A stretch of 64,000 bases of DNA from Bermanella sp047621325 (lineage in GTDB: Bacteria; Pseudomonadota; Gammaproteobacteria; Pseudomonadales; Oceanobacteraceae), in assembly GCA_047621325.1 (NCBI GenBank), contig JBLHLT010000004.1, forward strand, positions 146,728 through 210,727, in the 5' to 3' direction. The notes beneath the pieces were generated by a model that did no database searches, was not told the origin of the DNA, and saw nothing but the letters and a program-made list of their open reading frames with translations. This document shows positions 25,187 through 34,610 of this stretch, piece by piece (positions within the stretch are counted from its first letter, which is position 1; every line of letters starts with the position of its first letter). The translations under genes were made by a program, and so were the position numbers.

Positions 25187-26140
25187 ATGATTAACATAAA
25201 CGACATAACATCCGGCAACCGTCGCGCCCTCGCCAAAGCTATCACCTTGGTTGAAAGCAAGCGTGACGATCACCGTGAGCAAGCTCAAGACTTGCTAAAC
25301 CAACTCTTACCCGATACCGGCAAGAGCATTCGTATTGGTATTACGGGTATTCCTGGTGTGGGCAAATCCACCTTCATCGAAGCATTTGGTTTGCACTTAA
25401 TCAACCAAGGTAAAAAAGTCGCGGTACTGGCTGTTGACCCAAGCTCACCACTGCGCGGCGGCAGTATTCTGGGGGATAAAACCCGTATGGAATTACTTAG
25501 CCGCGAACAAAACGCCTACATTCGCCCCAGCCCATCAGAAGGAGCCTTAGGCGGCGTTGCACAAAAAACCCGTGAAACCATGTTGCTGTGTGAAGCCGCT
25601 GGCTTTGACGTGATACTGGTTGAAACAGTGGGCGTTGGCCAAAGCGAATACGAAGTAGCCGCCATGGTGGATTTCTTTTTAGTGTTAATGCTGCCAAACG
25701 CAGGTGACGAATTACAAGGTATTAAACGCGGCATTATGGAACTGGCCGATGCCTTGGTGATTAATAAAGCCGATGGCGAAAGTATCAACCTTGCCAAGCA
25801 AACCCAAACACATTATAAAAACGCCCTTCATTTATTAAGCCAAGAAAGCTTTTGGCAACCGCAAGTGAAAGCCTGCTCGGCACAAGAAAAAGTGGGGATC
25901 AATGACGTTTGGGAGATGATTAGCGAATTTGAAAAGCAAGCCAAAAATAACGGCCACTTTGACAATCATCGATCCAAACAAAGCCGCGACTGGTTAAAAA
26001 AACTCATCCAAGAAATGCTCGAATTAAAGCTTAAACAAAACACAGGTGTAAAAAAACAATTACCACAATTGCAGCAAGATGTTTTAGATCAAAAGATCAC
26101 CCCGTATAATGCCGCACAACACATCATTAAGTTACTGTAA
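25187..26140 (+). CDS. meaB: Methylmalonyl-CoA mutase-associated GTPase MeaB (ArgK)
   Basis: A 317-residue G3E P-loop GTPase. Walker A is GITGIPGVGKSTFIEAFG near residue 53; the switch segments DPSSPLRGGSILGDKTRM and ETVGVGQSEYEV follow, and the guanine-specificity box is NKADGE. The C-terminal helical dimer arm is complete. MeaB gates B12 loading and protects the mutase from inactivation, so position after scpA is canonical. Confidence 0.96.
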   Translation: MININDITSGNRRALAKAITLVESKRDDHREQAQDLLNQLLPDTGKSIRIGITGIPGVGKSTFIEAFGLHLINQGKKVAVLAVDPSSPLRGGSILGDKTRMELLSREQNAYIRPSPSEGALGGVAQKTRETMLLCEAAGFDVILVETVGVGQSEYEVAAMVDFFLVLMLPNAGDELQGIKRGIMELADALVINKADGESINLAKQTQTHYKNALHLLSQESFWQPQVKACSAQEKVGINDVWEMISEFEKQAKNNGHFDNHRSKQSRDWLKKLIQEMLELKLKQNTGVKKQLPQLQQDVLDQKITPYNAAQHIIKLL

Positions 26141-26142
26141 TT

Positions 26143-26604
26143 ATGTCTTTAGACCCAAGTGCGGTTAGCACACAACTTTCGCAGTTTTTTGAAACTCACC
26201 TACCCATTACGCAGTTTATGAAAATGGACGTAGAAAGTTACGATGGGAAAACGCTTATTTTACGGGCACCACTTGGCCCAAACATCAACGACAAACAAAC
26301 CGCATTTGGTGGCAGCTTATATAACGCGGCGGTGATGGCGTGTTGGGGAATGGCTCATTTAAAAACCCTTGAAGCAGGCATTACGTGTAATCAAGTGGTG
26401 ACCAAAGGCTGTATCGAATATAAATCGCCGGTTCATGGGGATATACGCGCCATCTGCCAAGCGCCGAACCAAGAAGTACTTGAGCAATTTATTGCTCACT
26501 TTAAACACAAAGGCCGCTCACGGATCACACTCAATGCGGTCATTGAGTGTTCTGGTAAAACGGCCGTTGAATTTGAAGGGACTTACGCCATTTTAAAAGA
26601 ATGA
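26143..26604 (+). CDS. YiiD C-terminal-type thioesterase-like (hotdog) protein
   Basis: A 153-residue hotdog-fold protein of the group related to the C-terminal half of YiiD. The central segment NDKQTAFGGSLYNAAVMACWGM contains the GGS turn and long central helix; the strands after it (VVTKGCIEYKSPVHGDIRAIC) are typical. It starts 2 bp after the meaB stop, so it is translationally coupled to the methylmalonyl pathway. A role in clearing stalled or misformed CoA esters is plausible but inferred. Confidence 0.75.
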   Translation: MSLDPSAVSTQLSQFFETHLPITQFMKMDVESYDGKTLILRAPLGPNINDKQTAFGGSLYNAAVMACWGMAHLKTLEAGITCNQVVTKGCIEYKSPVHGDIRAICQAPNQEVLEQFIAHFKHKGRSRITLNAVIECSGKTAVEFEGTYAILKE

Positions 26605-26623
26605 CATAGTGGTCTAATCAAAC

Positions 26624-27514
26624 TTAAAAAACCCGCGTACCTAGGAACCATTGTTTAATGTGTTCCGCCGCCATTTCTGGATTTTCTTGCATGAAGCAAT
26701 GGCCACCTTCAACCGTTTCAGCTGAATACGAACGAAGTTGAGTCAGTTTTTCAACCGAACGCGCAATAAACGGAAACGATTTTTCAGCCACTAAAATCTT
26801 ACAAGGCTGATTCACCTTTTTAAGATTTGACCATAGTTTTTTAGGGTAACTACTAAAAATTTTAGCCTCTAATTCTTTAGGGCACTTTAACGTTACACCT
26901 TCGTCACAATCTTTAAGTGCGTGTTCAACATAGGCTTGTAAGGCATCTTCACGCCAGCCTTTAAACGCACCACGTTCATGAAAATAATCAAACGCTTCTT
27001 GCCTTGAGCCCCAAGTAGAAGTACGGCTACGAGCTTGTTTGGCCAATGTAGTATTATCCAACAAACCAAAAAGATTACCTGCCGTCATGACACTTAACAT
27101 GCCCTTAGAAAAAATAACCGGATCAAGTAGCATGGTTTTTTTGAAACGACGATCATCACTACCAGCCATTAACCCAGTAATAACGCCACCGTAGCTGTGG
27201 CCCAAACCAAAAATGGGTGTGGTGGCCTGAATCTGGTGAGACAAATTGTTTAATACACTGGACATAAATTTAGCCGTGTCATTCCACACGTTAAATTCAC
27301 TACCATGACCGCTATCACCATGGCCCGGTAAATCAGGAATGATCAAGTCAAAGTCTTGCGCCAAAATATCTAGCATAGGCTTGTAGGTTAAACCGCTGAA
27401 ACCATTACCGTGCATAAACACAATGACAGGCTTACCGCTAAAACGGGTACGCCAGCCACAAAGTGAGAAATCGGTTTTGATATGGAAAGACCAGGGTTCA
27501 AGCACAACTGACAT
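26624..27514 (-). CDS. Alpha/beta hydrolase
   Basis: A 296-residue alpha/beta hydrolase. I start at the ATG giving MSVVLEPWSF, preceded by AAGAGA; a longer frame to 27595 has no ribosome site. The oxyanion segment VIVFMHGNGFSG, the nucleophile elbow GLGHSYGG, and a final His in VEGGHCFMQENPE give a complete triad. The substrate is not predictable. It is convergent with the thioesterase gene and divergent from the TesA-like gene. Confidence 0.85.
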   Translation of the reverse strand: MSVVLEPWSFHIKTDFSLCGWRTRFSGKPVIVFMHGNGFSGLTYKPMLDILAQDFDLIIPDLPGHGDSGHGSEFNVWNDTAKFMSSVLNNLSHQIQATTPIFGLGHSYGGVITGLMAGSDDRRFKKTMLLDPVIFSKGMLSVMTAGNLFGLLDNTTLAKQARSRTSTWGSRQEAFDYFHERGAFKGWREDALQAYVEHALKDCDEGVTLKCPKELEAKIFSSYPKKLWSNLKKVNQPCKILVAEKSFPFIARSVEKLTQLRSYSAETVEGGHCFMQENPEMAAEHIKQWFLGTRVF

Positions 27515-27688
27515 AAAAATCTCTTGGGGCAACAACAATAGACAGGCGGCGCAATATACGCACTTATGGGCCGTTTGGGTATCACCTATTTTCACACATT
27601 TATTGCTTATTTAGACTCAAGCTCAGTCAGACCATTGCACAGCCATATATCGGACATTAGTATATTGGCTTATTTTTAAGGTATTGCC

Positions 27689-28315
27689 ATGAAACACTTA
27701 CTTTTTATAGCGCTATTTGCCCTTAGCTCACTGGCTATTTGCCAGCCTAAAAATACGATTTTAGTGCTAGGTGACAGCCTAAGTGCAGGCTACGGCATAA
27801 AAATCGAGCAAAGCTGGCCAACCTTATTACAAGAAAAGATGAATAAACAAAGTGTTGGCTTTAAAGTGCATAACGCCAGCATTAGCGGACAAACCAGCAG
27901 TGAAGGGGTACGCCAGATTGATCAGTTATTACAACTGACACAACCTAAATTGGTGGTATTAGAATTAGGCGCCAATGACGGCTTGCGAGGTTTGTCTATC
28001 ACTGAAATGCAGGCTAACTTGCAAACCATTATTGATAAAAGTTTGCGCGCTAACGCTCAGGTTTTATTAATAGGTATTCGTGTACCCAGTAATTACGGAC
28101 GCCGCTACGGTGAAATGTTTATTAACAGTTATGACGTACTGGCTAAAAAGAACACTATTCCTTTTGTGCCCTTTTTATTGACCCCACTTGAAAGCATCAT
28201 CAATGATGAGAATCGTGGTGAGTACATCCAGCAAGATGGCTTGCACCCAACGGCCAAATCACAACCTTTGATACTTGAATACTTATGGCCAAGTATCAAA
28301 AAATTAATCCAATAA
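27689..28315 (+). CDS. tesA: TesA-like GDSL esterase/lysophospholipase, periplasmic
   Basis: A 208-residue SGNH hydrolase with a signal peptide (first 18 residues, MKHLLFIALFALSSLAIC, cleaved near the QP). Catalytic blocks: GDSLSAGYG (nucleophile Ser), GQTSSEG, GANDGLRG, and DGLHP (Asp and His). TesA is a periplasmic thioesterase, protease and lysophospholipase; length matches. LAIC followed by Q could look like a lipobox but the pattern is imperfect. AAGG lies upstream of the ATG. Confidence 0.92.
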   Translation: MKHLLFIALFALSSLAICQPKNTILVLGDSLSAGYGIKIEQSWPTLLQEKMNKQSVGFKVHNASISGQTSSEGVRQIDQLLQLTQPKLVVLELGANDGLRGLSITEMQANLQTIIDKSLRANAQVLLIGIRVPSNYGRRYGEMFINSYDVLAKKNTIPFVPFLLTPLESIINDENRGEYIQQDGLHPTAKSQPLILEYLWPSIKKLIQ

Positions 28316-28344
28316 TTAGGTCATCGTATTATTAAAATAAAATA

Positions 28345-29787
28345 TTAATACGGGTATATGCTTTCTGCGTAAGTGGCCAACTCTTGTAACAGTTCATGTT
28401 GCTCAACCGGCGCGGTTTGCGCGGCATCGTTAATGGCTTTTGCAAACTGCTCATAGTTTAAATATTGGCCATTATTTGGGCCCAATAATTTTTGCGTGCG
28501 GTATTCTTCCCATTTTTCACGCTCGTCACCGTTTAAGGTTTCTAAATAATTACGGGCGCGATAGCGAAATAACATTTCTTCTAAACGGCGATCTTGAAAG
28601 GCAAACGGCATATCGTCTAGGGCTTCAGGGTGCGCGTCACGAATTTGCACCATGGCGGCTTTATCAGACGGGCTAAAAAAGCCGCCTGTATACAACATGG
28701 CATCAGGATCTGTTTGTGCTTCAAATTCACGATGCATTACGGCTTGCAGCTTTTGTGTAAGGTTATGCCCTTTTGCTTGATAACCCTTAATAATGGCTAA
28801 ATGTTCGCGCATTTTATTGCCATCTAATTGCCACTTTTCTGCAATCTCTGGGCTCACCATTTTACCCGGTAATACCACTGGGCATTTATTAATATGAATA
28901 CTTTTCAGCGCGATGCGCTCAACACCTTGTGCTGCTAGTTGCTCTTTTGTGGTAAACAAACGCTGCTGGATTTGCTCAACACTTAATTCGAATAAATCGG
29001 TAGGATTTTGTAATAAGTCAAAACACATGACGGCATTTTTGTTTTTTGCATCCGTCGCCAATGGCACCATCATGGCAGCACAACCGCGATCGACTCCCAA
29101 CATGCCAGAGATATGCAGCACAGGGCGCTGATGCACGGTATCTAATAACGGAGCCACAGCGTCCTTACGGCGTAAGTTAAATAAGTGTTGGTATAACTTG
29201 GGTTGCTTTGCTTTCACCAACTTTGCTAAGCCAATAGTGGCGTACACATCGCTCAAAGCGTCATGGGCATTCTCATGCACAATGCCGTTAGCCGCGCTTA
29301 AGTTTTCTAATTTAAAACTGACTTTACCGTCTTCACCTTTTGGCCAGTTAATGCCGTCAGGGCGCAGCGCATAGGCGCAGCGCATCATATCGAGAATGTC
29401 CCAGCGGCTATTGCCGTTTTGCCACTCTCGCTGATATGGGTCTAAAAAATTACGGTAAAGCGTATGGCGAGTCACCTCGTCATCAAAACGAATGCTGTTG
29501 TAACCCGCTGCACATGTCCCCGGCACACTGAAGACATCATTAATGCGTGCGATAAAGTCGGTTTCACGCATACCTTTTTGCTGGCACGTTTGCGGGCTAA
29601 TGCCAGTAATTAAACAAGCAATGGGATGCGGGAGATAATCGTCGGCTTGGCGACAGTAGAAATTTTCTGGCTCACCAATAATATTAAGATCAAGATCGGT
29701 GCGAATACCGGCAAATTGAGAAGGACGGTCCCACACTGGGCTGGCGCCAAAGGTTTCGAAATCGTACCAAAATATGGTTTCGCTCAT
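28345..29787 (-). CDS. sbcB: Exonuclease I
   Basis: A 480-residue single-strand-specific 3'-5' exonuclease, close to the E. coli length. The DEDDh exonuclease core starts at FWYDFETFG (acidic pair D/E), continues through GYNSIRFDDEVTRHTLYRNF, and NAHDALSDVYATIGL supplies the final residues. The SH3-like and helical extensions are present (HISGMLGVDRGCAAMMVPLA; RYRARNYLETL). It degrades ssDNA during repair and recombination. The ATG directly abuts the T-tract of a terminator hairpin, and no separate ribosome site is visible. Confidence 0.97.
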   Translation of the reverse strand: MSETIFWYDFETFGASPVWDRPSQFAGIRTDLDLNIIGEPENFYCRQADDYLPHPIACLITGISPQTCQQKGMRETDFIARINDVFSVPGTCAAGYNSIRFDDEVTRHTLYRNFLDPYQREWQNGNSRWDILDMMRCAYALRPDGINWPKGEDGKVSFKLENLSAANGIVHENAHDALSDVYATIGLAKLVKAKQPKLYQHLFNLRRKDAVAPLLDTVHQRPVLHISGMLGVDRGCAAMMVPLATDAKNKNAVMCFDLLQNPTDLFELSVEQIQQRLFTTKEQLAAQGVERIALKSIHINKCPVVLPGKMVSPEIAEKWQLDGNKMREHLAIIKGYQAKGHNLTQKLQAVMHREFEAQTDPDAMLYTGGFFSPSDKAAMVQIRDAHPEALDDMPFAFQDRRLEEMLFRYRARNYLETLNGDEREKWEEYRTQKLLGPNNGQYLNYEQFAKAINDAAQTAPVEQHELLQELATYAESIYPY

Positions 29788-29827
29788 AAAAAATGCCGAC
29801 TTAATAAAAATTATTAGTCGGCATTTT
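29788..29827 (-). terminator. Intrinsic terminator directly before the sbcB start codon
   Basis: On the minus strand AAAATGCCGAC (29827-29817) pairs with GTCGGCATTTT (29800-29790), with inner A/T pairs narrowing the loop, and the T run reaches 29788, one base before the sbcB ATG. It would end transcripts of the upstream lipoprotein hydrolase gene. Read on the plus strand, TTTT also follows. Confidence 0.75.
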
Positions 29828-29873
29828 AGGGGATAAAACCCTGTAAAACTAGGTCGTTCTTTAACGAGTCAAA

Positions 29874-30920
29874 CTAAGGCTTGTCTTCTTGTGATTGAGA
29901 AATCAAAGGCGAGTGCCCAAACTTACCATCATAAAACTTAATCTCTGTTTCTTGAGGGTGGTGTTTCACTTCTTGCAGCTCGGACATAAAGAAATTATTC
30001 GCATCCCGTGCCGACTGCACAGCCACTTCTTCCATGGGTAAATGCCCCACCCCTTCATACACCACGTATTCGCTGTAAGCTAAGTCACGATGAAATAAGC
30101 GCATAACATCGAGCGGAATCCATTCATCTTTTTCACCCCACATAAGCAAAGTGGGCACTAATACATCTTTTACTTTAGCCCCTAACGTGTCGTCATCGCT
30201 CATGGCACGTAGCTGACGAAAGTGGGTAATGTAGGATTCACGATTACCGCGGCGCTGACTCATATCAAAGTAACGCTCTTTAATGCTATCGGTGAGCACC
30301 TCTTCATGTTCATAGGCACTTTCTGCGGTCCAATTAAGCATAAAGCGCGGCATAACATGAGGCGTAATCCAGTGAATACCGGGGAAAGACGCCAAACCCA
30401 ACCAAAATGGCATATCTTGCGGATAACCACTGGCACTGACCAACACCACCTTATAAAGTTTTTCTGGATAAACCGCTGCGTAATTCCAAGCGTAATAGCC
30501 GCCAAGTGAATTACCCGCTAAAAAGAACCGATTAATGCCTAATTTTTGTACAAATCCATCTAGCATACCCACCATGTATTCAGCGGTTTCTTGATTGAGT
30601 GCCGTGTCTGGCCCAGTTAACCCAAAGCCTGGTAAGTCCATACGAATGATACGATATTGGTCTTTAAGCTGATCAACCCACGCATCCCAAGTATGCAAAG
30701 ATGAGCCAACACCATGCAATAGCACTAATGGCGGGCCACTGCCTTCATCGCGATAATGAATCGTTAAGCCATTCACATCCACGTAACGACTGGATTCGTT
30801 GGTGTATTTTTTTGCCAACACATCATAAGGCAAGGTTTGTGTGCCCATGGCGGTACACCCGTACAGGCCTAGGCATAGGTAGATCAAACTAAGAATTCGT
30901 AGCATGGAAAATGGCATCAT
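29874..30920 (-). CDS. Lipid-anchored alpha/beta hydrolase
   Basis: The frame opens at 31019, but the ATG pair near 30920 gives a compact lipoprotein signal with lipobox LYGC (MLRILSLIYLCLGLYGC), so I start there. The mature enzyme has the fold markers PLVLLHGVGSSLHTWD, DLPGFGLTGP, the nucleophile elbow AGNSLGGYYAW, and the His of YEGVGHLPMEE. About 348 residues. Homologues include lipid and ester hydrolases; the membrane anchor suggests action at the inner or outer membrane. It is followed by a strong terminator. Confidence 0.85.
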   Translation of the reverse strand: MMPFSMLRILSLIYLCLGLYGCTAMGTQTLPYDVLAKKYTNESSRYVDVNGLTIHYRDEGSGPPLVLLHGVGSSLHTWDAWVDQLKDQYRIIRMDLPGFGLTGPDTALNQETAEYMVGMLDGFVQKLGINRFFLAGNSLGGYYAWNYAAVYPEKLYKVVLVSASGYPQDMPFWLGLASFPGIHWITPHVMPRFMLNWTAESAYEHEEVLTDSIKERYFDMSQRRGNRESYITHFRQLRAMSDDDTLGAKVKDVLVPTLLMWGEKDEWIPLDVMRLFHRDLAYSEYVVYEGVGHLPMEEVAVQSARDANNFFMSELQEVKHHPQETEIKFYDGKFGHSPLISQSQEDKP

Positions 30921-31094
30921 TTTATTGTTGTTTTTATGTTGATAGGGATTGTCGTATAAGCTGCCAATAATTACCAGAGGCCATACACAACTAGCACCTA
31001 TGTACAAAGCTTGCCTCATTTCATTCTGTCAGTAGAATGAGCCCCCTTTATATTGTATTCAGCCAGTGATATTGGCTCTTGTTAGGCGGACACC

Positions 31095-33869
31095 ATGGCA
31101 ACATTTCTAAAAAACCTATTTGCACCAAAATGGCAACATCAAGATTCGGCTGTACGCTTACAAGCACTGAATCAGCTTAATGACACACACATCATTGAAA
31201 GCCTAGCCAAGCAAGACCCATCTACCACTGTACGAATCAAGGCCATTGGGTTAATTAATAACCTCGAATTTCTGCCCAGCTTATTTAATGACAAAGCCCA
31301 AGAAGTCAAACAGACCGCTATTTCTCAATATTTAAAAACCATACTAAAGTCTGATGATGCTAGCGCGCAACTGATTGCATTAGCAGACATAGATAGCCCT
31401 CAACACCTGATGACCATCGCCACATTTACAGCCGATCAAGCATTGGCGCAAGCGGCCATCAACCAAATTAAAGATGAAAACACCCTCTTTGAATTTATTA
31501 AACAGTCTGCCAGCGCTAAAAGTCGCCTACTGGCCGCGCAATATATTGAATCAAAAGAGACGCTAAAAGCCATTGAACAGCAGTTTTTAAATAAAGATAA
31601 AACACTGGTTCGTCACGTAAAAGAAAAGCTAGCGACGCTTGCCGCTCAAGAAGACGTCATCGTAAAAGCACAAGCAAAAATAGATCAACTATTAAAGGCA
31701 GTACAACTATTATCCCAGCAAGCGTTTAGCCCAACTTATGCCGGCCAAATCGCCCTACTAAAACAGTCTTGGCTAGACTGTGAAAGCACTGCTGAGCAAC
31801 AAGAAACATTCAAGCAAGCCATTAAACAATGCGAAAATAAATTAGCCGAAAACCAGCAACAACAAGCTGAAATTGAACAAGCACAAGCAGCACAAAAACA
31901 AGCACAAGAGCTACAGCTGAGTGCGATCAATGCACTTAAAGAAATCCATTCTCAGTGCAAGTCTGCCACCCCATTACTGGAAGACTTATCAGCCTCACTC
32001 AACGACGCAAATCAATCTTGGCTGTCAGCCATTGAATTAGACAAAAAAATCGACAAACAAATTAAGTCAGAATTTGAAACTCTGGTAAAACCAATCGTTA
32101 ACCTACAAGCCAGCTTATCTTTTTTAAGTCACGCAAGCATCGATTTAAAACCACTAACATCCGCACTTAAAAGCCAATCGTTAAGCGAATTAAAACAGCA
32201 ACAAAAAAATGTTTTATCGACCATAAAATCCGTTAACTGGCCAGATGAGTTCCCTAAGAGCAGCACACTAAATAGCGTATTAACCCTTAAAAATGAGCTT
32301 GAATCGGCGCTTGACTCATTACATAAAGATGAAACACACGTTATCAGCAACATAAACAAAGCAATCGAAGGCTTCAAGAACGCCATTGATAACGGCCATT
32401 TAAAAGAAGCCAAGCAATTACAAAATAGCATTCGTAAACATTTAGACCAAGCTGACCCTCAAAAAACAAAATCCTTAAACGCTCAGTTTCAACTTTTATC
32501 ACAGACCCTTAATGAACTAAAAGACTGGCAAGGCTTTGCTACTCTGCCTAAATTCGAAAAGCTGTGTGAGGACATGAGTAAACTTGTGGATGCTGATATT
32601 GCACCTAAAGAAAAAGCCACAGCCATTCGCGAACTACAAGATCAATGGAAAACATTGGGCAGCCTGCCTGATCAAAAGCAACAACAAGCTCTATGGCAGG
32701 CATTCAAAAGTGCATCAGACTTAGCCTACATCCCTTGCCAAGCTTATTTTAAAGAAATGGGTCAAGTACGAACCTATAACCTCACACAGCGTACCGTTAT
32801 CTGTGAGCAACTAGAGCAGTTTTTTAACAACAACGATTGGGAAAACGCCAACTGGAAATCTGTTCAACAAATTTTAGATAAAGCCCACGACGAATTTAAA
32901 ACCTACTCACCCGTTGACCACACAGATAAAAAAGCCATTATGCAGCGCTTCCATGAAGCCACCCAGAATTTACATAGCAAACTGGTTGAGCATTTCAAAA
33001 TTAACGCGGCCGCTAAACAGGCACTTATAGACGAAATAAAAGCCCTGCATGATCAAGAAGACATCGTGCAAGCAATTGAAGACTGCAAAGCCATTCAGGC
33101 CCAATGGAAAGATAAAGGCAACGCAGGACGCGCTGAGCGTCAACTGTGGAATAATTTCCGCGAACAGTGTGATGCACTGTTTGAAAAACGAAAATCAGCT
33201 AGCCAAGCTCACAAGCAATTCATTGACGACAACATCACCAAAGCCAATGAATTACTTGAGGCAGCCAAGCAAGCGATTAGCCAAACGCCTGCCGAATCAA
33301 AACAGCTGCTTAATGACACTCATGCCGAACTTAACAACTTAGAGCTACCAGCCAAGGTTAAACAAGCCATCACACGAAATTTAACCGAACTACAAGAACA
33401 GCTCAATCAAGCCGCTAAAAAGCAAAAGCGCCAAGCACAACATAGCTTATGGCTCAACGCTCAACTATTAGCTCAAAGCTTAGGCCAAGCAGAACAGCAA
33501 GGGGAAGTCGACAGCGCGGCGCTTGTTGACGACCTAGAATCGACTGAACTACCCGCTCAAGTGAAAGCAATCCTGCAAACACGCTTAAGTGATGAGCAAA
33601 CAAACACCACTGACACCCTAGAGAAGCTCTGCTTAGAACTTGAAATCGTCTTAGAGGTAGCAAGCCCAACTGAAGAACAAGCCGCCCGCATGGCCTTACA
33701 AGTAGAACGCTTACAGAAAAACATGGGGCAAAGCCTGCCGAGCTTAGATGCTCAACTTGAAAACCTACAGTGTCGCTGGTTTGCAGTGAAAGCTCAAAAT
33801 GCAGACTACACCACGTTACATGAGCGCTTCTTCGGCACGCTCAATAGCCAAATTGAAAGCGTTGAGTAA
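31095..33869 (+). CDS. DUF349 domain protein with helical N-terminus
   Basis: A 924-residue almost entirely helical protein. The first 200 residues are short HEAT-like helices (TTVRIKAIGLINNLEFLPSL); a Gln/Ala-rich coiled coil follows around 225-275. DUF349 units, about 75 residues each with a conserved W, are recognisable in the second half (ELQDQWKTLGSLPDQKQQQA; CKAIQAQWKDKGNAGRAERQ). Bacterial DUF349 proteins are cytosolic and uncharacterised. It is followed 55 bp later by the tRNA promoter. Confidence 0.8.
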   Translation: MATFLKNLFAPKWQHQDSAVRLQALNQLNDTHIIESLAKQDPSTTVRIKAIGLINNLEFLPSLFNDKAQEVKQTAISQYLKTILKSDDASAQLIALADIDSPQHLMTIATFTADQALAQAAINQIKDENTLFEFIKQSASAKSRLLAAQYIESKETLKAIEQQFLNKDKTLVRHVKEKLATLAAQEDVIVKAQAKIDQLLKAVQLLSQQAFSPTYAGQIALLKQSWLDCESTAEQQETFKQAIKQCENKLAENQQQQAEIEQAQAAQKQAQELQLSAINALKEIHSQCKSATPLLEDLSASLNDANQSWLSAIELDKKIDKQIKSEFETLVKPIVNLQASLSFLSHASIDLKPLTSALKSQSLSELKQQQKNVLSTIKSVNWPDEFPKSSTLNSVLTLKNELESALDSLHKDETHVISNINKAIEGFKNAIDNGHLKEAKQLQNSIRKHLDQADPQKTKSLNAQFQLLSQTLNELKDWQGFATLPKFEKLCEDMSKLVDADIAPKEKATAIRELQDQWKTLGSLPDQKQQQALWQAFKSASDLAYIPCQAYFKEMGQVRTYNLTQRTVICEQLEQFFNNNDWENANWKSVQQILDKAHDEFKTYSPVDHTDKKAIMQRFHEATQNLHSKLVEHFKINAAAKQALIDEIKALHDQEDIVQAIEDCKAIQAQWKDKGNAGRAERQLWNNFREQCDALFEKRKSASQAHKQFIDDNITKANELLEAAKQAISQTPAESKQLLNDTHAELNNLELPAKVKQAITRNLTELQEQLNQAAKKQKRQAQHSLWLNAQLLAQSLGQAEQQGEVDSAALVDDLESTELPAQVKAILQTRLSDEQTNTTDTLEKLCLELEIVLEVASPTEEQAARMALQVERLQKNMGQSLPSLDAQLENLQCRWFAVKAQNADYTTLHERFFGTLNSQIESVE

Positions 33870-33923
33870 ACCACCGTGTAACGCTTTGTAATTGAATTTA
33901 TTAGGGTTTTTCGATAATAAGGT

Positions 33924-33952
33924 TTGACACGTACGACCCAACTCCGTAATAT
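33924..33952 (+). promoter_or_regulatory. Strong sigma-70 promoter of the tRNA-fMet genes
   Basis: A perfect TTGACA (33924-33929) is 17 bp from TAATAT (33947-33952), followed by a GC-rich discriminator GCGCAACC as in stringently controlled stable-RNA promoters. The start would be near 33959, about 78 nt before the first tRNA. Confidence 0.82.
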
Positions 33953-34036
33953 GCGCAACCTCGCTGAGGCAATAGCCAAGGCGAGTAAGCAATCCGTCAT
34001 TCAAGTCATGTTTGAATAACCAGAAACGGATATAGT

Positions 34037-34113
<77 letters not shown>

Positions 34114-34177
34114 TTTTTACTTTAGCTTGAACTATAAGTTAAATGTAAACGGTATGACTAGCTTAGCGTTTAATTGA

Positions 34178-34254
<77 letters not shown>

Positions 34255-34260
34255 AATTCT

Positions 34261-34297
34261 AAAAAACCGACTTAAGCAATTAAGTCGGTTTTTTTCG
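34261..34297 (+). terminator. Terminator of the tRNA transcript
   Basis: ACCGACTTAA and TTAAGTCGGT form a perfect 10-bp stem with a GCAA tetraloop, followed by TTTTTTT. It lies 7 bp after the CCA of tRNA copy 2. Two imperfect copies follow 118 and 236 bp downstream. Confidence 0.88.
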
Positions 34298-34610
34298 TTT
34301 TAAGGCACAAGAACCACAAGGCGTCGGTTCACTTTCTAAAACCTCAGGGCTCCCGCAACCACTCTCAAGACAATAGTTAAAAAACCGATTTAAGCAATTA
34401 AGTTGGTTTTTTTCGTTTTAAGGCGCAAGAACCACAAAGCGTCGGTTCACTTTCTAAAACCACAGGGCTCCCGCAACCACTCTCAAGACAAGAGTTAAAA
34501 AATCGGTTTATTTCTAATAAGTTAGTTTTTTGTTTTACGACAACAAAAAATCGATTCGCCCTCAAAAACCTCAGACTCCCGCACCAAATCCTACAAACCT
34601 GATTAATTTC
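34261..34610 (+). repeat. 118-bp tandem array of decayed tRNA 3' end plus terminator
   Basis: Three units of about 118 bp start at 34261, 34379 and 34497. Each has a terminator-like stem, then GCGCAAGAACCACAA, then GTCGGTTCACTTTC and, in units 1 and 2, the exact 14-nt tRNA end GGCTCCCGCAACCA (34348-34361, 34466-34479). Unit 3 is eroded (GACTCCCGCACCA near 34574). In unit 2 the two changes in the stem still allow G-U pairing; in unit 3 the stem is lost. They look like successive duplicates of the tRNA-fMet tail. Confidence 0.75.

Noticed and set aside
28345..29787. Exonuclease I as a functional partner of the retron
   Set aside because: It lies 24 kb away, is a universal housekeeping gene, and shows no shared control; proximity alone is not evidence.
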